DNA of 64,000 nt from Alkalihalobacillus sp. LMS39 (GCF_022812285.1 NZ_CP093300.1:2666001-2730000), one strand, 5' to 3'. Counted from the stretch's first letter, positions 25,142 through 35,680 are shown. Translations and numbers: made by a program. The notes: generated from the letters alone by a model not told the origin.

Positions 25142-25423
25142 TTAAATTTTTGTAAGACTAATGACCAATATTAAAACGATAAAAAAGTATACTGCTGAAA
25201 AGAATACTTTTTTATTTATTTTTGTGGATCCATGTATTCTTTTACTCTCTGATAAAATGCACAAAAATATTAATAGACCCATAATACCCACTACCAAAAT
25301 AGTCAAAGGCTTTCTAGGTTGAAAGATATCAGGATAAGTCGGGATAATTATAGCAACTGTAAGCCCATATACTACCATTACTACCCACAATAAGAGATTT
25401 TTCTTATCTACTTTTTTTTTCAT
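25142..25423 (-). CDS. array copy 2: 93-aa membrane protein (intact, PTYPDIF-type loop)
   Basis: Nine A after ATG, in frame. The external loop is the divergent version PTYPDIFQPRKPLT, shared with copies 8 and 16 but not with its neighbours, so loop types are reshuffled along the array. TM3 and the SESKRIHGSTKINKK loop are as in the rest of the family. Separated from copy 1 by the short leader only. Confidence 0.8.
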   Translation of the reverse strand: MKKKVDKKNLLLWVVMVVYGLTVAIIIPTYPDIFQPRKPLTILVVGIMGLLIFLCILSESKRIHGSTKINKKVFFSAVYFFIVLILVISLTKI

Positions 25424-25730
25424 CTCTTCCTCCTTAACTGAATTTAAGGAATCGTGGTGAAGCTCATAAAAACGTGGAATCAGCTGATTATGTAATTCTT
25501 ATATCAGCTTTAGACACCTTTAATTCATGATAAGATAATGACTATCAAAAGGTCATCATAGTGCAGTGCATCATAATAACACCAAATACTACTACTGTAT
25601 GTAGACAAAAATAGCCTTTAGAGTTAAGCTGTTATTTTAAAGAGACATGTTCATTAGGGTTTGCTTTTTCAGGTGGCACCCCACCCATTTCTGTATATTA
25701 ATATAAATAAAATTTCTTTTTTCTTACAAA

Positions 25731-26012
25731 TTAAATTCGAGTAATGAGATTGATTAATATAAGAATGATAAAAAAGTACACTGCTGAAAAGAGTACTTTT
25801 TTATTTATTTTTGTGGACCCATGTATTTTTTTACTCTCTGATAAAATGCATAGAAATAATAATAAACCTAGAATACCTATTAATAAACCAAATATCGGCT
25901 TATTTGCTTGTAGGAAATCATAATATACACCGTGTATTATTACAAGTGTAAGTGCATATACCCCCATCAGTACCCACAATAAAAGATTTTTCTTATTTAC
26001 CTTTTTTTTCAT
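25731..26012 (-). CDS. array copy 3: 93-aa membrane protein (intact)
   Basis: Eight A then GG after ATG, in frame as MKKKVNKK. Loop: HGVYYDFLQANKPIFG. The C-terminus is LINLITRI, a variant shared with copy 11, in place of LVISLTKI. Ribosome binding site slightly changed (AGGAGGTAGAG). Confidence 0.8.
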   Translation of the reverse strand: MKKKVNKKNLLLWVLMGVYALTLVIIHGVYYDFLQANKPIFGLLIGILGLLLFLCILSESKKIHGSTKINKKVLFSAVYFFIILILINLITRI

Positions 26013-26400
26013 CTCTACCTCCTTAATTGAATATAAGGAATCATGTTAAAGCTCATAAAAACGTGGCATCAGCTGGTTAAGTAATCTTATATCATCTAAT
26101 AAACATCTTTTCATGATAAGGTAATGCCTATCAGAAGGTCATCATAGTACAGTTCATCATATTAACACCAAATACAACTGTTATATGTAGACAAAAAAAT
26201 ATACTTTAGAATTAAGCTGTATTTTAGATCCTTATTTATTAGAATTTCTTCCGGTGGCAACTTACCCTACTTCTGTATATTTATGTAAATAAAAATTTCT
26301 TTTTTAAATTTGAAATGGATATCATTGATTTCAACAATTCACTTGGGACTATTCCAATTAGTCAGTTATTATTACGTCAAAACAGTCTTCCCTTGTGCTT

Positions 26401-26681
26401 TTAAATTTTTGTAAGACTAATGACCAACATTAAAACGATAAAAACGTATAATGCTGAAAAGAATACTTTTTTATTTACTTTTGTGGACCCATTGTATTTT
26501 TTACTCTCTGATAAAATGCACAAAAAAATTAGTAGTAATAGAATACCTGCTAAAAATAAACCTAAAAGTTTATTAGCTTGAAAAAAATCAAAATAGACAT
26601 CGGCAATTATAGCAAGTGTGATTCCATATACTCCCGATAGTACCCACAAAAAGAGATTTTTCTTATCTACTTTTTTTTCAT
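26401..26681 (-). pseudogene. array copy 4: out of frame only at the poly-A tract
   Basis: Eight A follow ATG and give ATG AAA AAA AAG TAG. The remaining 82 codons, from the Trp of TM1 to the normal end, are open and natural, with loop ADVYFDFFQANKLL. A single-base change in the tract would restore the full gene. OFF state or recent pseudogene. Confidence 0.7.
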
Positions 26682-26776
26682 CTCTTCCCCCTTAATTGAA
26701 TTTAAGGAATCATGTTGAAGTCTCTTAAGCGAAGAATCAGCCGATTAAGGCATTTCTTATATCAGCTAAAATGCTC

Positions 26777-27055
26777 TTAGATTTTTGTAAGACTAATGAC
26801 CAACATTAAAACGATAAAAAAGTATACTGCTGAAAAGATACTTTTTTATTTTTTTTGTGGACCCATGTATTTTTTTACTCTCTGATAAAATGCACAGAAA
26901 TAATAATAAACATGCAATACCTATTAATAAAGCAAATATCTGTTTATTAGCTTGTAAAAAATCATAATAGGCATCGACAATTACAGCGAGTGTGAGTATA
27001 TATACTCCCATTGATACCCACAATAAGAGATTTTTCTTATCTACTTTTTTTTCAT
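26777..27055 (-). pseudogene. array copy 5: tract out of frame plus later frameshifts
   Basis: Eight A after ATG give an immediate TAG. Further single-base losses in the T-runs near 26840-26855 scramble the end (KKIKKYLFSS in place of KVNKKVFFSA). Loop VDAYYDFLQANKQIF, close to copy 13. Confidence 0.7.
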
Positions 27056-27150
27056 CTCTTCCTCCTTAATTGAATTTAAGGAATCATGTTGAAGTCTCTA
27101 AAGCGAAGAATCAGCCGATTAAGGCATTTCTTATATCAGCTAAAATGCTC

Positions 27151-27431
27151 TTAGATTTTTGTAAGACTAATGACCAACATTAAAACGATAAAAAAATATA
27201 CTGCTGAAAAGAATACTTTTTTATTTACTGTTGTGGACCCATGTATTTTTTTACTCTCTGATAAAATGCACAGAAATAATAATAAAGCTAGAACACCTAC
27301 TAAAAACAAACCTAAGAGTTTATTAGCTTGAAAAAAATCAAAATAAACACCATAATGATAGTAAGTGTGATTCCATATACTCCCATTATTACCCACAATA
27401 AGAGATTTTTCTTATCTACTTTTCTTTTCAT
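27151..27431 (-). pseudogene. array copy 6: in frame at the start, one-base deletion in the loop
   Basis: The tract is interrupted (A4-G-A4) and in frame (MKRKVDKKN). A missing base near 27350 in the TM1-TM2 loop changes frame, giving MVFILIFFKLINS and a stop. The downstream part is otherwise intact. Confidence 0.7.
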
Positions 27432-27857
27432 CTCTTCCTCCTTAACTGAATATAAGGAATCATGGTGAAGTTCTCTAAAACGTGGAATCACCTGGTTAAG
27501 CAATTTTTATATCAGTTAATAGACACCTTTAATTCATGATAAGATAATGACTATCAAAAGGTCATCATAGTGCAGGTCATCATAATAACACCGAATACTA
27601 CTGTACGAAGACAAAAAGACCCTTTAGAGTTAAGCTGTTTTTTTAGAAGCTATTTCAATAGGAGTTGCTTTTTCTGGTAGCAACATACAAATTCTGTATT
27701 CTTATATAAATAAAACTTTCTTTTTTTCAATTTGAAATGGATATCATTGATTTCAACAATTCAATTGGGACTATTCCAATTAGCCAGTTATTATTATTAT
27801 TACGTCAAAACAGTCTTCCCTTGTACTTTTAAATTTTTGTAAGACTAATGACCAATA

Positions 27858-28109
27858 TTAAACGATAAAAAAGTATACTGCTGAAAAGAATACTTTTTTA
27901 TTTATTGTTGTGGACCCATGTATTTTTTTACTCTCTGATAAAATGCACAAAAAAATTAGGAATAATAGAATAACTATAAAAAATAAAAGTAATATTTTAT
28001 TAGCTTGAAAAAAATCAAAATAGGCATCGACACTTATAGCAAGTGTAAGTGTATATACTCCCGTTAGTACCCACAATAAGAGACTTTCCTTATTTACCTT
28101 TTTTTTCAT
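27858..28109 (-). CDS. array copy 7: open but shortened to 83 aa
   Basis: Eight A plus GG, in frame. The body is normal (loop VDAYFDFFQANKILLL), but one A is missing in the AAAACG stretch near the end, so TM3 stops after YFFIV, losing ten residues. It may still make a membrane protein. Confidence 0.6.
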   Translation of the reverse strand: MKKKVNKESLLLWVLTGVYTLTLAISVDAYFDFFQANKILLLFFIVILLFLIFLCILSESKKIHGSTTINKKVFFSAVYFFIV

Positions 28110-28509
28110 CTCTTCCTCCTTAACTGAATATAAGGAATCATGTTAAAGCTCCCAAAAACGTAGAATCACCTGGTAAAGCAATTCTTATATCAGTTAATAA
28201 ACACCTTTAATTCATGATAAGGTAATGACTAAGGTCATCATAGTGCGGCTCATCATATTAACACCAAATACTCCCGTTATATGTAGACAAAAAAATATAC
28301 TTTAGAATTAAACTGTTATTTTTCAGGAGCCATGTTCATTAGGGAGTTGCTTTTTTCAGGTGGCGACTTACCCACTTCTGTATATTTATATAAATCAAAT
28401 TTCTTTTTTCTTCCAATTGCAAACAGTTATCATTTGATTTCAACAATTCAATTGGGACTATTCCAATTAGTCAGTTATTACTACGTGAAAACAGTCTTCC
28501 CTTCCGCTT

Positions 28510-28790
28510 TTAAATTTTTGTAAGACTAATGACCAACATTAAAACGATAAAAAAATATACTGCTGAAGAGAATACTTTTTTATTTACTTTTGTGGACCCA
28601 TGTATTTTTTTACTCTCTGATAAAATGCACAGAAATAATAATAGAGCTAGAACACCTGCCGCAAAAAAAATCAAAGGCTTTCTAGGTTGAAAGATATCAG
28701 GATAGGTTGGGATAATTATAGCAAGTGTGAGTCCATATACTCCCGATACTACCCACAATAAGAGATTTTTCTTATCTACTTTTTTTTCAT
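28510..28790 (-). pseudogene. array copy 8: out of frame only at the poly-A tract
   Basis: Eight A then GTAG, giving an immediate stop. All 82 following codons are intact, with the PTYPDIFQPRKPLI loop also found in copies 2 and 16. Confidence 0.7.
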
Positions 28791-29180
28791 CTCTTCCTCC
28801 TTAACTGAACATAAGGAATCCTGTTAAAGTTCCCAAAAGCGTATAATCCTCTGGTTAAGCAATTCTTATATCAATTAATTAAAACCTTTAATTCTTGATA
28901 AGGTAATGACTATCAAAAGGTCAGCATAGTGCAGTTCATCATAATAACACCGAATACTACTGTACCAAGACAAAAAAGAGCCTTTAGAGTAAAGCTTTTT
29001 TTAGAAGCCATTTCAATAGGAGTTGCTTTTTCTGGTAGCAACATACAAATTCTGTATTCTTATATAAATAAAGCTTTCTTTTTTTCAATTTGAAATGGAT
29101 ATCATTGATTTCAACTATTCAATGGGGACTATTCCAATTAGTCAGTTATTATTACGTCAAAATAGTCTTCCCTTGTGCTT

Positions 29181-29462
29181 TTAAATTTTTGTAAGACTTA
29201 TGACCAACATTAAAACGATAAAAACGTATAATGCTGAAAAGAATACTTTTTTATTTATTTTTGTGGACCCATGTATTTTTTTTATCTCTGATAAAATGCA
29301 CAAAAAAATTAGTAATAATAGAATACCTGCTAAAAATAAACCTAAAAGTATATTAGCTTGAAAAAAATCAAAATAGACATCGGCAATTATAGCAAGTGTA
29401 AGTGCATATACTCCCATTAGTACCCACAATAAGAGATTTTTCTTATTTACCTTTTTTTTCAT
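29181..29462 (-). CDS. array copy 9: 93-aa membrane protein (intact)
   Basis: Eight A plus GG, in frame (MKKKVNKKN). Loop ADVYFDFFQANILL. The conserved loop reads SEIKKIHGSTKINKK. Complete C-terminus LVISLTKI. Confidence 0.8.
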   Translation of the reverse strand: MKKKVNKKNLLLWVLMGVYALTLAIIADVYFDFFQANILLGLFLAGILLLLIFLCILSEIKKIHGSTKINKKVFFSALYVFIVLMLVISLTKI

Positions 29463-29859
29463 CTCTTCCTCCTTAACTGAATTTAAGGAATCATGTTAAA
29501 GCTCCCAAAAACGTAGAATCACCTGGTAAAGTAATTCTTATATCAGTTAATAAACACTTTAATTCATGATAAGGTAATGACTATCAAATGCATAGGTAGT
29601 TCAAAAAAAATTACTTGAAGTCGAGTTACTAATAAACCTTTATGAATAGACTTTCTAACCATATCTTCATAGTGAATCTTATTGCACCAAATTCTAATAC
29701 TGTATGAAGACAAAAATAGACTTTAGAATTACGCTGTTTTTTAGGAACCTTGTTTATTAGATTTTCTTCCGGTGGCAACAAACCCACTTCTATATATTTA
29801 TATAAATCAAATTTCTTTTTTCTTCCAATTCCAAACAGTTATCATTTGATTTCAACAAT

Positions 29860-30136
29860 TCACATTTTTGTAAGAAATGACCAATAATAAAACGATAAAA
29901 ACGTATAATGCTGAAAAGAATACTTTTTTATTTATTTTTGTGGACCCATGTATTTTTTACTCTCTGATAAAATGCACAAAAATAATAATAGAGCCAGAAT
30001 ACCTGCTAAAAATAAACCTAAGAGTTTATTAGCTTGAAAAAAATCATAATAAACATCCATAATGATAGCAAATGTAAGTCCATATACTCCCATTATTACC
30101 CACAATAAGAGATTTTTCTTATTTACTTTTTTTCAT
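29860..30136 (-). pseudogene. array copy 10: degraded
   Basis: Seven A after ATG (stop after four codons), a T lost in the T-run near 29955, and a changed 3' end with a small deletion before the usual stop. No long open frame remains. Confidence 0.65.
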
Positions 30137-30520
30137 CTCTTCCTCCTTAACTGAATTTAAGGAATCATGTTAAAGCTCCCAAAAACGTAGAATCACCTGG
30201 TAAAGTAATTCTTATATCAGTTAATAAACATCTTTTCATGATAAGGTAATGCCTATCAAAAGGTCATAGTAGTACAGTTCATCATAGTAACACCCAATTC
30301 TAATACTGTATGTAGACAAAAAATAGACTTTAGAATTAAGCTATTTTTTCATAAGCCATTTTCATTAAAATTTCTTCCTCGTGGTAACACACCCACTTAT
30401 ATATTTATATATTAGATTTCTTTTTTCTTCCAATTTCAAATAGTCATCATTTGATTTCAACAATTTAAAGGGATTTCAATACCTAAATATTACTACTTCT
30501 AAATTTTCTGCAATTGTTTT

Positions 30521-30801
30521 TTAAATCCGAGTAATAATATTAATTAGTATAATAACGATAAAGAAGTATATAGCTGAAAAGAGTACCTTTTTATTTATTT
30601 TTGTGGACCCATGTATTTTTTTACTATCCGATAAAATGATCAAAAATATTAATAGAAATAAAATACCTGCTAAAAATAAACCTAAGAGTTTATTATCTTG
30701 AAAAAAATCAAAATAGACATCGGCAATTATAACAAGTGTGAGTCCATACACTCCCGCTAATACCCACAATAAAATATATTTCTTATCTACTTTTTTTTCA
30801 T
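30521..30801 (-). pseudogene. array copy 11: out of frame only at the poly-A tract
   Basis: Eight A then GTAG. The other 82 codons are open: loop ADVYFDFFQDNKLL, loop 2 SDSKKIHGSTKINKK, end NIITRI. One of the four copies whose only visible lesion is the tract. Confidence 0.7.
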
Positions 30802-31192
30802 CTCTTCCTCCTTAACTGAACATAAAGAATCATGTTGCGGCTCTCTAAAACGTGAAATCTACTACTATTAGTTAATAAACACCTTTAATTCATTATAAGG
30901 TAATGACTATCAAAAGGTCATCATAGTGCGGCTCATCATATTAACACCAAATACTACTGTTTTATGTAGACAAAAAAAAACACTTTAGAATTAAGCTGTT
31001 ATTTTTAAGGAGCCATGTTCATTAGGGAGTTACTTTTTTCAGGTGGCAACATACCCACTTCTGTATATTTATATAAATCAAATTTCTTTTTTCTTCCAAT
31101 TCCAAACAGTTATCATTTGATTTCAACAATTCACTTGGGACTATTCCAATTAGCAAGTTATTATTAAGTCAAAACAGTCTTCCCTTGTGCTA

Positions 31193-31465
31193 TTAAATTT
31201 TTGTAAGACTAATGACCAACATTAAAACGATAAAAACGTATACTGCTGAAATGAATACTTTTTTATTTACTTTTGTGGACCCATTGTATTTTTTACTCTC
31301 TGATAAAATGATCAAAAATATTAATAGAACCAATACCTGCTAAAAATAAACCTAAGAGTTGCTTGAAAAAAATCATAATAAACATCCATAATGATACCAA
31401 ATGTGAGTCCATATACTCCCGCTAGTACCCACAATAAAATATATTTCTTATCTACTTTTTTTCAT
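31193..31465 (-). pseudogene. array copy 12: degraded
   Basis: Seven A after ATG, plus small deletions in TM2 and in the loop (the 'TTTATTA' before GCTTG is missing). Not translatable as the family protein. Confidence 0.65.
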
Positions 31466-31560
31466 CTCTTCCTCCTTAACTGAATTTAAGGAATCATGTT
31501 GAAGTCTCTAAAGCGAAGAATCAGCCGATTAAGGCATTTCTTATATCAGCTAAAATGCTC

Positions 31561-31840
31561 TTAAATTTTTGTAAGACTAATGACCAACATTAAAACGATA
31601 AAAAAGTATACTGCTGAAAAGAATACTTTTTTATTTACTTTTGTGGACCCATGTATTTTTCTACTCTCTGATAAAATGCACAGAAATAATAATAAACATG
31701 CAATAACTATTAATAAAGCAAATATCGGTTTATTAGCTTGTAAAAAATCATAATAGGCATCGACAATTACAGCGAGTGTGAGTATATATACTCCCATTGA
31801 TACCCACAATAAGAGATTTTTCTTATCTACTTTTTTTCAT
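31561..31840 (-). pseudogene. array copy 13: out of frame only at the poly-A tract
   Basis: Seven A then GTAGATAA. The remaining 82 codons are intact, loop VDAYYDFLQANKPIFA, nearly the same as copy 5. Confidence 0.7.
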
Positions 31841-32235
31841 CTCTTCCTCCTTAATTGAATATAAGGAATCATGTTGAAACTCATAAAAACATAGAATCGG
31901 CTTGTTAAGCACGTCTTTTATCAGCTATTAGACACCTTTAATTCATGAAAAGGTAATGACTATCAAAAGGTCATCATAGTGCAGTGCGTGTGCATCATCA
32001 TAACACCAAATACTAATACTGTATGAAGACAAAAATAGACTTTAGAATTACACTGTTTTTTTAGAATCCTTGTTTATTAAAATTTCTTCCGGTGACAAAT
32101 TGACCCTCTTATGTGTTTTTATGTAAATAAAGCTTTTTTTTCATTTGAAATGGATATCATTGATTTCAACAATTCAATTGGGAATATTCCAATTAGTCAG
32201 TTATTATTACGTGAAAACAGTCTTCCCTTGTGCTT

Positions 32236-32507
32236 TTAAATTTTTGTAAGACTAATGACCAATATTAAAACGATAAAAAAGTATACTGCTGAGAAGAATA
32301 TTTTTTTATTTACTTTTGTGGACCCATGTATTTTTTTCTCTCTGATAAAATGATCAAAAATAATAAAAATAGAATACCTATTAATAAGCCAAATATAGAA
32401 CTTGCTTGAAAAAAATCATAATAAACATCGTAAATTATAGTAAGTGTGATTGCATATACTCCCGTTAGTACCCACAATAAGAGATTTTTCTTATCTACTT
32501 TTTTCAT
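32236..32507 (-). pseudogene. array copy 14: in frame at the start, frameshift in loop 2
   Basis: Six A, in frame (MKKVDKKN, one Lys shorter). One base is lost in the T-run near 32335, so SESKKIHGST becomes SERKKYMGPQK and stops at 65 aa, losing TM3. Confidence 0.65.
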
Positions 32508-32765
32508 CTCTTCCTCCTTAACTGAATTTAAGGTATCGTGGTGAAGCTCATAAAAACGTGGTATCAGCTGATTATGTAATTCTTATATCAGCTATTAGAC
32601 ACCTTTAATTCATGGTAAGATAATGACTATCAAAAGGTCATCATAGTGCAGTGCATCATATTAACAGTAAATACTAATAATGGATATCATTGATTTCAAC
32701 AATTCAATGGGGACTATTCCAATTAGTCAGTTATTATTACGTGAAAACAGTCTTCCCTTGTGCTT

Positions 32766-32997
32766 TTAAATTTTTGTAAGACTAATGACCAACATTAAAA
32801 CGATAAAAACGTATAATGCTGAAAAGAATACTTTTTTATTTACTTTTGTGGACCCATGAATACCTGCTAAAAATAAACCTAAGAGTTTATTAGCTTGAAA
32901 AAAATCAAAATAAACATCGGCAATTATAGCAAGTGTGATTCCATAAACTCCCAATAGTATCCACAAAAAGAGATTTTTCTTATCTACTTTTTTTCAT
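32766..32997 (-). pseudogene. array copy 15: internal deletion
   Basis: Seven A (out of frame) and an in-frame deletion of about 48 bp that removes TM2 (GLFLAGIHGSTK). Confidence 0.65.
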
Positions 32998-33093
32998 CTC
33001 TTCCTCCTTAACTGAACATAAAGAATCATGTTGCGGCTCTCTAAAGCGAAGAATCAGCCGGTTAAGCCATTTCTTATATCAGCTAAAATGCTC

Positions 33094-33372
33094 TTAAATT
33101 TTTGTAAGACTAATGACCAACATTAAAACGATAAAAAAGTATACTGCTGAAAAGAATACTTTTTTATTTATTGTTGTTGACCCATGTATTTTTTTACTCT
33201 CTGATAAAATGCACAAAAATATTAATAGACCCATAATACCCACTAGCAAAATAGTCAAAGGCTTTCTAGGTTGAAATATGTCAGGATAAGTCGGGATAAT
33301 TATAGCAACTGCGCCCGTATACTACCATTACTACCCACAATAAGAGATTTTTCTTATCTATTTTTTTTTCAT
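33094..33372 (-). pseudogene. array copy 16 (first in transcription order): out of frame
   Basis: Nine A followed by TAG; the sister copy 1, with ten A, is in frame. A small deletion in TM1 (near 33310) adds a second lesion. Loop of the PTYPDIF/PTYPDMF type. It lies directly after the 490-aa gene. Confidence 0.65.
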
Positions 33373-33385
33373 CTCTTCCTCCTTA

Positions 33386-33432
33386 AGGTTTAACTGTGCC
33401 TAAATTAATTACATCTACCTAGGCACAGTTAC
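33386..33432. terminator. inverted repeat between the 490-aa gene and the array
   Basis: AACTGTGCCTA and TAGGCACAGTT are perfect 11-bp arms separated by about 17 bases, just after the 490-aa gene's stop. No T-run, so it could be an mRNA-stabilising or processing hairpin, or a weak terminator separating pilus operon and array. Confidence 0.55.
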
Positions 33433-33441
33433 ATTTAATTA

Positions 33442-34914
33442 TTATCGCCAAAACCTACTATCATTAATTAAGTTATTAATAAAATTGTTAATTCTCATAT
33501 TGATATTAAATTTTATTTCCTCTATTTTATTTCGAATTGTTTCAAACATTTTTTTAATCTTATTATCTGGATGTTTTTCATCGTTACCCCAATAAATTAT
33601 ATCTTTAAAAAGGTTAGCAACAATATTAGTTATTGCTGTAATATAACTTTCATCTAGAAAGTTACCTATATTTATGGATGGAATATCTAATAATTTCTTT
33701 CTATAATTTTTCAAGAGTGGTCCTAACAGTGTTCCTGCAATTGTACCTGCAAAAAAATAAATAAAGAAATCTGTCCAAGTTGCAATTCCTTCATTAAAAT
33801 ATGTCGCTCCAAGACCCGCGAAACCAAAAGTAGTTCCACTAGCAAGCCAAAGTCTCACACCTGATAGTATATTTGACAGCCCAAGAGTTATCACTGCTGC
33901 TAATCCATTGAATAAAGCATTCGTTAGCATGTTACGAATATTAAGTTCTCCTCCAAAAAAGGTAAAACTAAATATTTCAACAAACATAGAAGCCAGAGCA
34001 GTTACACCAAAAGTTTTACCCATAGTTAAAAACAAAGCATTAGCTGAAGCCACAAATGCTTTTATACCACCTGCAATTGCAGCACCGATCGCTGAAAAGG
34101 TCAAAGCACCTAAAAAGCTGAAATTGTCTGTACCGGCATATAAGAGTGCATAAATCGCACCACCAATAACAGCACCAACAGCTGCAACAGCTGCGACAAT
34201 GAGTCCTGCCATACTAGTTACAACTAAGAGGGCTATTAAAGCGATAACTGCCACTACGATTAAGACAGCTGCAATGGTAAGGATAATATCTTGCACTAAT
34301 GGCGATAGTGAATTCCAGCCATCTATAATCCATTGGTAAATGGCCGAATTAATCTCTACTATTTGTGTTACAAAGCTCAATAACGGGTCGATAACATTTG
34401 TTTGAATATAATCTATTGCAATAGCTGTAAGGATATTGGCGATAAGTTCTCTATGATCCCATAATGTTTGGATCCCTTCAATAAAATCATAGATTGGTTG
34501 GAGTTGGCTGTCAATCCATCCTGAGAAAAGATCTCCAATCCCTTCCCATCCACCTACTGCATCCCATAGATCTAGAAAGTCTTTAATCCAATCGCTTATA
34601 CCTGAATTGTCTAATCCACTCTCTAACCAATCAGAGATGGAATCAAACCCACCTGTTAACCACTCCCAAAAGCTAGGAGTACCTGGCGTATTTGGGTCGT
34701 TAATTCCAGGACCATTTCCAAAATTCCCATCCCATCCAACGGGGGTTCCACTATAATAATCACTAGGTTCAAAGTCAGCAGATTCTAATACATTTCCATC
34801 ATAGTCGTATTCTGATAATTGCCCATATACTTGACCTTGAGGTGTGAATAAGGAAACGACTACCATAAGAAGGATGATTTGAATCCCTATTTTCACATTA
34901 AGTTGAAACTTCAA
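33442..34914 (-). CDS. secreted/membrane-inserting, toxin-like protein at the end of the tad operon
   Basis: A 490-aa protein, TTG start behind GGGAGGTG. Residues 1-30 are a signal peptide (core IQIILLMVVVSLF). Residues 32-75 are Gly/Pro/Asp-rich. Residues 80-200 are amphipathic, Trp/Asp-rich helices (WEWLTGG, WLESGLDN, WIDSQL). Residues 205-430 contain several glycine-rich hydrophobic helices (VAAVAAVGAVIGGAIYALL, GAAIAGGIKAFV, FAGTIAGTLLG). The last 70 residues are hydrophilic, Lys/Asn-rich and more AT-rich. This modular layout resembles polymorphic or pore-forming toxins with a translocation region and a variable tail, but no toxin domain is recognised. The array of small membrane proteins follows directly. 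Confidence 0.7.
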   Translation of the reverse strand: MKFQLNVKIGIQIILLMVVVSLFTPQGQVYGQLSEYDYDGNVLESADFEPSDYYSGTPVGWDGNFGNGPGINDPNTPGTPSFWEWLTGGFDSISDWLESGLDNSGISDWIKDFLDLWDAVGGWEGIGDLFSGWIDSQLQPIYDFIEGIQTLWDHRELIANILTAIAIDYIQTNVIDPLLSFVTQIVEINSAIYQWIIDGWNSLSPLVQDIILTIAAVLIVVAVIALIALLVVTSMAGLIVAAVAAVGAVIGGAIYALLYAGTDNFSFLGALTFSAIGAAIAGGIKAFVASANALFLTMGKTFGVTALASMFVEIFSFTFFGGELNIRNMLTNALFNGLAAVITLGLSNILSGVRLWLASGTTFGFAGLGATYFNEGIATWTDFFIYFFAGTIAGTLLGPLLKNYRKKLLDIPSINIGNFLDESYITAITNIVANLFKDIIYWGNDEKHPDNKIKKMFETIRNKIEEIKFNINMRINNFINNLINDSRFWR

Positions 34915-34939
34915 TCATACACCTCCCTACTTTACCGCT

Positions 34940-35680
34940 TTAGTTACAGGAGATTGTCATATTTCTTGGCATTTTAATACTTGCCGATGCTCTTGCTTCT
35001 ACGTTATTTTCTCCATTTTCAGCCATATCCGGAAAGAAAACGAGATGTGGCTTTTTTTCTACTTCTACATACACATGGAATTGTTCATTATAGGGAAACG
35101 CAATGCGCAGTTCTTCTTCAGCACCATTTGTTTCCGCATAATACCTTGCCGCTTCTTGAACCCTGTCTAAATTGTCTGTTATTTCATTACAAACCATCCA
35201 GTTCACTTCAGTGTCTGTAAAGAAAAAGCGTAATGCACGATTTGCATTCACTTCGACATCATGACCGCGTATCCATTGTCGCAAATCATTTGGCATGGGA
35301 CCATTAAACCCTGAAAGTAAAGTAGAAATGACAGAATTAAAGATGGCTTCCACATCAGGTTCCTCTCTATCTTCCTCGTCAAGTTCTTCTTGCTCTGCCT
35401 CATGTTCTGCTATTCGATTAGCGACTAATAAGTTTACTAGTGCTCTCAAGTCATCCATTTTTTGTTGGACTTCTGTTCGAAGTCTTGCATCATAAATTTG
35501 GTGAGCTTCGTTTGCGGCTGCTAAAGCAGCTGCATCGGCTCCTGTTTGACTTCCTCTTTTTGCTGCAAATGCAGAAAAGAAATCAAAAAAGATAAATGTG
35601 ACAACAATCGTTGCAAAAAGTAACCCCATAATGACGAGCGTAGTATTTCCTCTTTCATTTGTTACTATTTTTTTCATCAT
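34940..35680 (-). CDS. TadG-like pilus assembly protein
   Basis: A 246-aa protein with the Tad N-terminus: NERGNTTLVIMGLLFATIVVTF (single TM after a prepilin-like G), then KRGSQTGADAAALAAANEA, the hallmark of TadG-type proteins. The rest is acidic helical plus a beta region likely outside. It overlaps the TadE stop (TAATG), implying translational coupling. Predicted minor component or anchor of the pilus. Confidence 0.78.
   Translation of the reverse strand: MMKKIVTNERGNTTLVIMGLLFATIVVTFIFFDFFSAFAAKRGSQTGADAAALAAANEAHQIYDARLRTEVQQKMDDLRALVNLLVANRIAEHEAEQEELDEEDREEPDVEAIFNSVISTLLSGFNGPMPNDLRQWIRGHDVEVNANRALRFFFTDTEVNWMVCNEITDNLDRVQEAARYYAETNGAEEELRIAFPYNEQFHVYVEVEKKPHLVFFPDMAENGENNVEARASASIKMPRNMTISCN

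Larger units (their letters stand above)
24465..33385 (-). repeat. tandem array: 16 copies of a small membrane-protein gene with two kinds of spacer
   Basis: About 8.9 kb of direct repeats, all read leftward. Each unit has a leader with the near-invariant AAGGAGGAAGAG before ATG and a 93-codon gene. Start codons lie at 25046, 25423, 26012, 26681, 27055, 27431, 28109, 28790, 29462, 30136, 30801, 31465, 31840, 32507, 32997 and 33372. The steps are about 375 bp (five times) or 665-680 bp (eight times), with two intermediate (589, 490). Long units carry an additional conserved block of about 295 bp. Poly-A right after ATG varies from 6 to 10. Four copies are open throughout; four are intact except for the tract; the others carry extra lesions. 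Confidence 0.92.

Noticed and set aside
24465-33385. CRISPR array
   Set aside because: The repeat units are hundreds of bases long and coding; there are no short regular repeats with unique spacers and no cas genes.
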